Position numbers and translations under genes: made by a program. From positions 1 through 9,604 of the forward strand of contig JAIPIM010000147.1 in the NCBI GenBank assembly GCA_021734725.1: DNA of 9,604 bases. Direction: 5' to 3'. Positions 1 through 5,659 of the stretch are shown one piece after another (within the stretch, counting starts at the first letter, position 1; the number at the start of each line of letters is the position of its first letter). The notes beneath the pieces were generated by a model. It ran no database searches and had not been told where the DNA came from. It was given only the letters and a program-made list of their open reading frames with translations. The DNA comes from Minisyncoccota bacterium. Its GTDB lineage: Bacteria; Verrucomicrobiota; Lentisphaeria; Oligosphaerales; MVZH01.

Positions 1-1032
1 TTGTCTGCCGCCTGGCAGGCCGAAGGCTTGGAGGGTGACCGGGAAAGAATCTCCGGACTGTACGGTTTCCTCCCCGGTCGTGACGGAGAGTCGAGTCGGG
101 TTGGCATTATCGCCGTGTTTCACGACACGCCCAAGATGCTGCCAGAAGCGCAGCCAGAGCATTTCCCGGTCGATTCGACCCCAGTTACCCATGGTATGCG
201 ATGGTGGAACCAGGCTGCCGGTCGTGATGCCGATTACGCGCCCTTTCCCAACGGACATAACACCCAGCACGCCGTGCTCCGTAGTCTGCCACTGGGCGAG
301 GCATGCTGTATCCTGCTTCGGCAAGAGGGCGGGCGTCGGCCTGTTTCGGTGACCGAGCATTGCATCCAGGGGAAAACCACACACGAGCGGGTGTGTCTGT
401 TCCAGTACGTCCAGACCGATACGCGTGCCTTTACGTACGAGTGACCGTACCTTCGCAGCTTTCTGTTTTGCGACTGCCTCGTCGTCTTTGCGCCAGGGGC
501 AGAGTTCGTTCAGCGCCTGGGATGTTTCCGGAGCATCACTGTCCGCTCGTTTCAGTTGCCGCGGCAGGTTCGTACCGAGCCAGACGAGTGTACCACCGTC
601 TTTTACATACGCGACAATCGCGTCTTGAATACGCGGAAGGTGGTCCTTGCCTTCGAGCACAAGCATGTCGAAATGTCGTCGTTCCAGGTAGCCGGCGAGG
701 CGTTCGATGCGTTGAGTCTGCTGCGCCGGGAACCCTGCCGAATCCCAAAGCAGGCCGTCACAGACCGCCGCCGATTCGTCGTTGCCGCGCGCGGCGGGCG
801 ACGAATTGCGCTGGTAGATGAACCGCAAGTCGGTATGCCGTTCCAGAAGGTCCAGCTGGGGATAGTTGCGGTGCGGTCCCTGGTCGGCGACATACAGCAC
901 CCGTATTCGTCCCTCCAGTGATTCCGTCACCATAGGTATTGCGTCGAGGCCCGGCACCAGCCCCATCAACGCCGCGGTAGTAGTGAAAGCAGTTTTCCTC
1001 ACCATTCTTCTGAAGCTCCATGCACAATCCAT
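1..1032 (-). CDS. Large secreted protein with glutamine-amidotransferase-like N-domain (partial, cut by left edge)
   Basis: The frame is open from an ATG at 1030-1032 to the left edge, giving 344 codons with no stop, so the C-terminal part lies outside the window. The start is supported by AAGGA at 1040-1044, 7 nt upstream. An alternative ATG at residue 10 has a less well placed GGAG. Residues 1-31 form a basic-then-hydrophobic export signal (RRMVRK, then TAALMGLVPGLDA). Residues 42-300 resemble the class I glutamine amidotransferase-like (ThuA/DUF4350-like) fold: RVLYVAD at 44-50, FDMLVLEG at 121-128, a VKDGGTLVWLG strand at 143-153, an HPLVCGFPL segment at 214-222, and GKGRVIGITTGS at 262-273 near the end of the domain. 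I see no nucleophile-elbow Cys or catalytic His, so a non-enzymatic structural or binding role is likely. From about residue 313 a beta-sandwich begins (SGDSFPVTLQAFGL). It follows the DUF4838 gene in the same direction after 232 bp, so co-transcription is possible but not shown. Product function is unknown; the fold assignment is by eye. Confidence 0.83.
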   Translation of the reverse strand, partial: MDCAWSFRRMVRKTAFTTTAALMGLVPGLDAIPMVTESLEGRIRVLYVADQGPHRNYPQLDLLERHTDLRFIYQRNSSPAARGNDESAAVCDGLLWDSAGFPAQQTQRIERLAGYLERRHFDMLVLEGKDHLPRIQDAIVAYVKDGGTLVWLGTNLPRQLKRADSDAPETSQALNELCPWRKDDEAVAKQKAAKVRSLVRKGTRIGLDVLEQTHPLVCGFPLDAMLGHRNRPTPALLPKQDTACLAQWQTTEHGVLGVMSVGKGRVIGITTGSLVPPSHTMGNWGRIDREMLWLRFWQHLGRVVKHGDNANPTRLSVTTGEETVQSGDSFPVTLQAFGLPGGRQ

Positions 1033-1264
1033 TCTGATGTCCTTAACTGGAATTACGGATTTGGGCTTAAATGAGTCGACTCCCCCTGAATGGGTGCATC
1101 AACACATTGAGCACGCACCTTATGGCTTTTGATTAAATACGTTCAGATTGCCTTGCCGGCATGCACGTAAAGTGGAGTGCCAAACCTGCCCATGTACCGG
1201 CTGCGCGGCCCGGAGGACCGCGTTACTGTGCCGATGTACCGGCTGTGCGGCCCGGAGGACCGCG
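1033..1264. other. Intergenic region between the DUF4838 gene and the amidotransferase-like gene
   Basis: The left part (1033-1183) is more AT-rich (for example TTTAATCAAAAG on the minus strand near 1130-1140) and would carry any promoter of the downstream gene, but I see no convincing -35/-10 pair. The right part consists of repeat copies B and C. No strong hairpin followed by a T-run is visible, so there is no clear terminator after the upstream gene. Confidence 0.5.
1040..1044 (-). promoter_or_regulatory. Ribosome binding site for the gene starting at 1032
   Basis: AAGGA on the minus strand, 7 nt before the ATG at 1032. It favours this start over the in-frame ATG nine codons later. Confidence 0.55.
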
Positions 1265-1320
1265 TTACTGTGCTGATGTATCGGCTGTGCGGCCCGGCAG
1301 CGGACCGCGTACTCGCGTTA
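1184..1320 (-). repeat. Three tandem copies of a 42-bp GC-rich unit spanning the 3' end of the upstream gene
   Basis: Read on the minus strand, the unit starts TAACGCG, continues with a CCGGGCCGC core and ends CATCGGCACAG. Copy B is 1267-1226. Copy C is 1225-1184 and decays at its distal end. Copy A (1320-1268) carries about 11 extra bases, lies inside the coding region of the upstream gene, and encodes its last residues (RGPLPGRTADTSAQ). Copy B begins exactly with that gene's TAA stop, and copy C begins with the same TAA 42 bp further on. Because 42 is 14 codons, the frame is kept: each unit would read stop-RGPPGRTAGTSAQ. The pattern suggests unequal duplication of a short element at the gene end. 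Each unit contains only weak self-complementarity, so a terminator role is unproven. Confidence 0.85.
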
Positions 1321-4300
1321 CCAGGGGTGGCATAGTGTCCGCTTCTATGACGAGTACGAAGTCGCAGGCCCCCCTGTCGTAATAGATTGGCACCAGCGAC
1401 CAGAGCGCCGCGGTTTCGGCGTTCGGCTCGACGGTTTCGGCGGCGGTCACCTGCTGCGCAACACGATCGATCCCCGCCGGATGCGCCAGCCTGACACGGA
1501 GACCTTCGAGAGGTTTGTTTGAAATATTGCGAACGGTTGCCTGCAGGCCCAGCATTTGACCGCAAACAAGCTCGTCACCGGCCAGATCGAGATCGACACG
1601 TACGTCGACCGGCAGAACCGGTGTCATCTCGACCGCGCTTATGTCCACATTGCCGGTACACTCGAGGGCCGGCCGCGCGGCTTCCGCCTCCGCCGGGGCT
1701 GTCAGCCGGACAACAACGGTGCGCACTCCGGATTTATTGTCGGGAAGGCGTTCCACCTCATTGGATGCGGTGGCCGCGGCATCGACAAGCGTGGGTCCGA
1801 CTCGACGGTACCAGCGCAGGCTTGGCGAGCATTCGCCCTCGCCGCTACAGGTAACCCGGAGTTCGTAGTCGTGTCCCGGTTGCACACGCTCGTGCTCGGT
1901 GGCCAGCAGCAGCATGCGTTTTCCGGAAACGCTGACTGGAGAATTGGACCCGCGGGGCCATGCGACCTCGGCCGGTGCATGGATGACGTAATCCCGCCAT
2001 GCATTGGCGGTCATGGGCATGGAGCATGTGCGGTTGGTGACTGGGCGTGTATTTGTCTGTCCGAAATCGTTGAGCATCAGATCCGGCGCGCTCGGCTGCA
2101 CGACGGCAAATACATTTCCGTCCATCACATCTCGTCGAGTTCCCACCGTGGCGGGGTACCAGGCGGTTGTTTCCGCCTCATCGCCAGTAACGAACCGGCG
2201 TATGTTGAAATGGACCAACGCCCCGTCCTCCGGCGTATAGCTTGCGGCGTGGAAGGGAATGCTTACCTGCAGTTGGTAGCCGTCCGCTGTCCGGCGGGCG
2301 ATTGCGGTCGTGTCGGTTTTCCAGTAAAAAGCGCCGTATCCGGCGGCGGACTCTTCCACGAGACCGTTGGCGTTCACGGCGATGTCGGCGCGGGCGTGAC
2401 TGCGTGTCTGATGCCAGAACCGCCAGGGTGCCAGCGTGAGCTGGATACGGTCGTCCTTGCTGATGACTGCTTCCGGTAACTGGCGCATCTCCCGCATGCG
2501 GGGAGTGACGCGCGTGTCGGCTTTCGCGGATATCGACGCGGGATCTTGCCGGCAGTCGATGAAGAGGTGAAACTGGCGACCGTCGTGAACGATGCGGAAC
2601 GATGTGGCGTTGTTGACGGGTGCCATTTCTCCGGGAGTGTCAGGCGGGATCTTCACGAAGTCCGTGTGTTCTGGGAATGCGCTCCAGAATGCTTCGTCGA
2701 TCTGCTGTCCGGGTCCCTTTTTCACTTTCGGAATAAAAACGGCGCGAGCCGCCATGTCGGCCAGAGTTGCCTTGACGGCATCGGAGACCCCGGCCTTGCT
2801 TGCCAGCCGGTCCATACGCTCGCGGACAGCTTTGCGGGCGGGTTCCGGGTCGAACGATTGGCGTTCCGCGTGTTTGGCCAGCGGTTCGGCCAGAATGCCG
2901 TCGACCACGCGTCCCAGGCGCTGGGCCGGTGTATCGTAGGGCGCGGTTCCCGTCCATCTGCCCTGGAAAAACAGTGGTTCGTTCTCGAGGTATTCCTTGT
3001 AATGCGCGTTGTTGTCGAAGATAGGGGTGCCCGCGGCGTGATCTTTCAGGTCTTGAATGACAACCGTGTCTTCGAAGTCAACCGGTTCGAGGTAGGGGCG
3101 TTGCCGCCAGAGTGCGCGGCTGTATGCTTTTAAAGGGATGAAGTAGGCGCGGACGACAGCCAGACGTTTCTTGACACGCTCCGTTGTCGCCAGGCTGGCG
3201 GCTTCGTCCAGTGCTTCCTCCATTGCCTGTAGCTTCTCGGGCCGGAGGATAAGCGTACGCGCTGCCGCCGTGCCCCAGTGCGATACGTTGCGGTCATGGT
3301 ACGGATAATTCAGCCAAGCCTGCTCAAGCGTATCGTAATAGCGCTGCATCGGTTCCGCGGCTTCGTGGAACATGCCGGTCATCCAGCGTTCCAGAAGACC
3401 ATCGATGTTTTGCGTTGGATCGTGGCACATTTTTACATGCGTCCACAGTTGCGGTCCGAAGGGGGTCAAGGGCGCGTAGATCTCACCGTAATGACTTGTC
3501 AGACCGTGCCGGTGCAGGGTGCGTACGACATCGGCCATGAAATGGGGGGCGTACGTGGGGATCTCGCGTTGCGGGTACATGTAATCGTGCTTCATAAGAT
3601 TGGGCACGAGCCGGCTCCAGCGTTCCAGGCGCAGTACGTCCCAGCGACGAAACGCCGGGCTCAGCCAGGCCCAGGTGCTGCCGACTACGTTGATGGCCAA
3701 ATGGTCATTCGGGTCCACGTTTGCCGGTGGCAGGTCTGTTCCGGAGTAGGCGAAGCCCGATATGATTCGGCCGGGATATGTCTTCTGGATTTCGTTGGCC
3801 ACCCAGGACGCGAACCGGTACCAGCGGCGGGAGTAGGTTGGGTTGTAATGGTAAGGTGTGGTTTCGAAAATGGTTTGGGCCGGTCCGTCTTCAGCCAGGT
3901 CGCGCCTGCTGCGTCCACCGCGCCAATTGCCGTCGAGAAGCCCCATGCTGAAGCTGTTCGATTCCGGGTTTTCGTGAAAATGTTTCAGCGCCTGGGAAAG
4001 CGCGCGTTCGCGTGCCGACGGGGCGCCCATGACGGGTTGCCAGCCAAAATACTTGTGGCTTGGCTTCAGGCGTTCTCCGTCCAGCAGAGGATACCATTCC
4101 GGGCGTGTGTCATACCAGCGTGGATCGAAGATGACGCCCAGTTTGTGGCCGCCCGCCCATTCCATATCCCATTGGCGACTGCCGAGTCGGAGCATCCACT
4201 CGATGTCCGGTCCGGTAAGTCCCGACGGACTGAAGCTCATGGCCGGGACAAAGGTGATGTCCAGACGTGTCACGCTCAGTTCTTCGGATTTCGGGACTTC

Positions 4301-4813
4301 TTCACCCAGTTCGGTCGGCCACAGCCACTCGACGCCACAGAAATCTTCGAGGAACGCGGATGCTCCATGGTACGTGCCGCGGTCATCGGCGCCGCTGATA
4401 AACAATCTTCCGGGTACGCTGTGAAGGATGTAGCCGCCTCGCGGTAATGCTTCCGGATTGAGTCGGTCAGCGAGCCGCGCGCGGGTCCGGCGCGTGTGGC
4501 CCAGTACGACCGCCGGGGGCCGGCCGGCGCGGATCCACTCGGTTTCAGTGAGGATCTCCGATTGCGCGCCGGTGATCTTCGCGAAATACTCACGCAACAA
4601 CTCCGCCGCGTGCTGTCCGAGATCGTGCGAGTGCAGGCCGCCGCCAAGCCCCTTGTTCGGCCCCGCTTTCGGGGTCCCCTCGTCCGGTACGACCAGCGCG
4701 GGCGGTGTTGCGCGGCTGATGGTGAGGTCAGCGGCGACAGCGGTGTTTGCAACAGTTGCCATGAGGGCCCCCATAAGGCTGAAGAAATGAATGGTTTGTC
4801 GTAATTTGTGCAT
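1265..4813 (-). CDS. Secreted DUF4838 (glycoside-hydrolase-like) protein with CBM9-like and Ig-like C-terminal domains
   Basis: This 1182-aa protein is probably exported and acts on or binds a polysaccharide. I chose the ATG at 4813 because it opens a classic signal peptide (MHKLRQ, then FFSLMGALMATVA, likely cleavage after AVA at residue 27) and has AGGGA 9 nt upstream. The frame is open further, to 5110, but that stretch overlaps the prepilin gene in another frame. Residues about 55-190 resemble the N-domain that precedes many glycosidases (HDLGQHAAELLREYFAKITG, then GTYHGASAFLEDFCGVEWLWP). Residues about 200-500 match DUF4838 (pfam16126): RPEWYPLLDG at 237-246, YPGRIISGFAYSG at 346-358, YGEIYAPLTPFGPQLW at 442-457. 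Residues 500-700 are mostly helical. Residues about 704-906 look like a CBM9-type sugar-binding module (DGRQFHLFIDC at 744-754, YQLQVSIPF, HFNIRRF). Residues about 910-1165 are beta-rich and end in a NEW3/CARDB-like Ig fold. The last 14 residues come from a 42-bp repeat. The enzymatic activity of DUF4838 is not established, so substrate and reaction are unknown. Confidence 0.9.
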   Translation of the reverse strand: MHKLRQTIHFFSLMGALMATVANTAVAADLTISRATPPALVVPDEGTPKAGPNKGLGGGLHSHDLGQHAAELLREYFAKITGAQSEILTETEWIRAGRPPAVVLGHTRRTRARLADRLNPEALPRGGYILHSVPGRLFISGADDRGTYHGASAFLEDFCGVEWLWPTELGEEVPKSEELSVTRLDITFVPAMSFSPSGLTGPDIEWMLRLGSRQWDMEWAGGHKLGVIFDPRWYDTRPEWYPLLDGERLKPSHKYFGWQPVMGAPSARERALSQALKHFHENPESNSFSMGLLDGNWRGGRSRRDLAEDGPAQTIFETTPYHYNPTYSRRWYRFASWVANEIQKTYPGRIISGFAYSGTDLPPANVDPNDHLAINVVGSTWAWLSPAFRRWDVLRLERWSRLVPNLMKHDYMYPQREIPTYAPHFMADVVRTLHRHGLTSHYGEIYAPLTPFGPQLWTHVKMCHDPTQNIDGLLERWMTGMFHEAAEPMQRYYDTLEQAWLNYPYHDRNVSHWGTAAARTLILRPEKLQAMEEALDEAASLATTERVKKRLAVVRAYFIPLKAYSRALWRQRPYLEPVDFEDTVVIQDLKDHAAGTPIFDNNAHYKEYLENEPLFFQGRWTGTAPYDTPAQRLGRVVDGILAEPLAKHAERQSFDPEPARKAVRERMDRLASKAGVSDAVKATLADMAARAVFIPKVKKGPGQQIDEAFWSAFPEHTDFVKIPPDTPGEMAPVNNATSFRIVHDGRQFHLFIDCRQDPASISAKADTRVTPRMREMRQLPEAVISKDDRIQLTLAPWRFWHQTRSHARADIAVNANGLVEESAAGYGAFYWKTDTTAIARRTADGYQLQVSIPFHAASYTPEDGALVHFNIRRFVTGDEAETTAWYPATVGTRRDVMDGNVFAVVQPSAPDLMLNDFGQTNTRPVTNRTCSMPMTANAWRDYVIHAPAEVAWPRGSNSPVSVSGKRMLLLATEHERVQPGHDYELRVTCSGEGECSPSLRWYRRVGPTLVDAAATASNEVERLPDNKSGVRTVVVRLTAPAEAEAARPALECTGNVDISAVEMTPVLPVDVRVDLDLAGDELVCGQMLGLQATVRNISNKPLEGLRVRLAHPAGIDRVAQQVTAAETVEPNAETAALWSLVPIYYDRGACDFVLVIEADTMPPLVTRVRGPLPGRTADTSAQ

Positions 4814-4822
4814 GTCAGGCGG

Positions 4823-4831
4823 TCCCTTTTT
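4823..4831 (-). promoter_or_regulatory. Ribosome binding site deciding the start of the 1182-aa DUF4838 gene
   Basis: AAAAAGGGA on the minus strand, with AGGGA ending 9 nt before the ATG at 4813. It overlaps the TAA (4830-4832) that ends the prepilin reading frame. Only 16 nt separate the two genes, which suggests one transcript and possible translational coupling. Confidence 0.55.
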
Positions 4832-5114
4832 AATGATACGTCGGATAGGCTTTACTTCTGTACGGATATACTTGCAGAGTGTATTCCGGTCCTGTATAGC
4901 GACTGACGTGTCCGTCGGCGAAGACATAGATGCGCTTCGGACCGTGGGGGTACGAGCCGTACGTGCCGGTTGTATCGCGGAAATTCCAGTCGTTCCAGGC
5001 ACCCATTTTCGGAAAGTCACTGGTGGTATTAGCGAGTACACCCCAGGATGCATGACCGTAGACAACGGCTTTATCGGGCTTGAGGCTTTGCGTGATTCTA
5101 CCGGAATCATAAAT
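4830..5114 (-). pseudogene. C-terminal part of the prepilin, in frame beyond the TAG (H-X9-DG domain)
   Basis: Directly after the TAG at 5115-5117 the same frame stays open for 94 codons to a TAA at 4830-4832. It reads as a normal prepilin C-terminus: KPDKAVVYGHASWG, then a Trp/Asn-rich stretch (GAWNDWNFRDTTG), then YPHGPKRIYVFADGHV. The last contains His204, exactly nine residues, then Asp214-Gly215, the H-X9-DG motif (TIGR04294) that ends the globular domain of these prepilins. With the first part, the product would be 241 aa, the usual size. One base change from a sense codon such as CAG, AAG, GAG, TGG, TAC or TAT explains the stop. It could be a recent nonsense mutation, a sequencing or assembly error, or a suppressed amber codon. 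The only other complete stops in this window are TAA and TGA, so stop usage cannot decide. Confidence 0.8.
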
Positions 5115-5555
5115 CTATCCCGAACTGAAATGGTTGTATCCCCATTGAAGCAGAAGCCCGTAATGGGGGAGTACGCCTCCCCAGCCGAACGAGGTTTGAC
5201 CGTGTTGATATTCCGCTGCTTCCGGGCATTGGATGATTCCGCCCTTGCGAAGTTCCAGCACGCCGGCGTTCTTCATCATGATGGTCCCGGGGATATAGGG
5301 ACCAGACCATTCGCAGTACGGAGTGGAGCCGTCAAAGTCACTTATATAAATCATCCAGGCAGTTCCCAGTTGCCGCAGGTTGCCTGAGCAGGCGATCTCG
5401 CGCGCTCGGTCCCGGGCGCGGTTCAATGCCGGGAGAAGAAGGCTTGCCAGGATGGCGATGATCGCGATCACCACCAGCAGTTCGATCAAGGTGAATGTTT
5501 TGGGAGGCCGCGCCGCCGTGGTCGAGCACTGGGAAGATGGTGTTTTGTCGTGCAT
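5115..5555 (-). CDS. Type IV prepilin / type II secretion pseudopilin-like protein, truncated by an in-frame TAG
   Basis: The ATG at 5555 has GAGG 7 nt upstream. The 146 codons start with a short basic leader (to K19-T20) and then the prepilin signature FTLIELLVVIAIIAIL at 21-36, a membrane helix that doubles as the pilin polymerisation helix. It is followed by LLPALNRARDRAREIACSGN, typical of the prepilin N-terminal methylation family abundant in Lentisphaerae, Verrucomicrobia and Planctomycetes. The residue before the expected cleavage point is Thr instead of the usual Gly. The globular part carries GIIQCPEA at 106-113 and WGYNHF at 138-143, then TAG at 5115-5117. A full-length relative would run about 240 aa, and the missing part is present in the same frame downstream (4830-5114). 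Prepilins of this kind often lie beside carbohydrate-active genes in these phyla; their role there is unproven. The upstream gene ends 104 bp before the start. Confidence 0.85.
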   Translation of the reverse strand: MHDKTPSSQCSTTAARPPKTFTLIELLVVIAIIAILASLLLPALNRARDRAREIACSGNLRQLGTAWMIYISDFDGSTPYCEWSGPYIPGTIMMKNAGVLELRKGGIIQCPEAAEYQHGQTSFGWGGVLPHYGLLLQWGYNHFSSG

Positions 5556-5659
5556 GTTTCCGCCTCGTTAATCGTCGCTGTTATCGCTTGCCATAGGTTG
5601 TGTTGTGCTTTGTTTTCAACCTGAATCCGTTTTTTGTCAATTTTCTCACCGGTTCAGGT
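5556..5659. other. Intergenic leader of the prepilin gene with an 8-bp inverted repeat
   Basis: On the minus strand, AACCTGAA (5660-5653, overlapping the last base of the upstream TGA stop) and TTCAGGTT (5625-5618) form an inverted repeat around a 27-nt AT-rich spacer. The spacer contains a perfect TTGACA (5640-5635), but no good -10 box follows at 16-18 nt. No T-run follows the hairpin, so it is a poor intrinsic terminator. It could be a weak promoter or operator region for the prepilin gene, or chance. Confidence 0.3.

Noticed and set aside
1..444. Plus-strand open frame at the left edge
   Set aside because: The opposite strand carries a well-formed secreted protein frame with signal peptide and ribosome binding site through the same bases.
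1184..1320. Short CRISPR array
   Set aside because: The units are directly tandem with no spacers of variable sequence, and one lies within coding sequence.
1143..1565. Minus-strand open frame of 140 codons crossing the 42-bp repeats
   Set aside because: Most of it overlaps the end of the DUF4838 gene in another frame. I considered it as a frameshifted extension of that gene, but the Ig-like domain is already complete in the main frame.
1556..2479. Plus-strand open frame of 307 codons
   Set aside because: It lies entirely antisense to the DUF4838 gene, has no domain signature, and is expected as a shadow in GC-rich coding sequence.
3278..4447. Plus-strand open frame of 389 codons
   Set aside because: Antisense shadow of the DUF4838 gene with no recognisable motifs.
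4660..4682. GC-rich hairpin CCCCGC-TT-TCGGGG-like
   Set aside because: Internal to the DUF4838 coding region where it encodes a Gly/Pro/Lys-rich stretch; no reason to think it is regulatory.
4814..5110. N-terminal extension of the 1182-aa DUF4838 gene up to an ATG at 5110
   Set aside because: It overlaps the prepilin C-terminal frame, its sequence looks like an out-of-frame translation, and a clear signal peptide with ribosome binding site begins at 4813.
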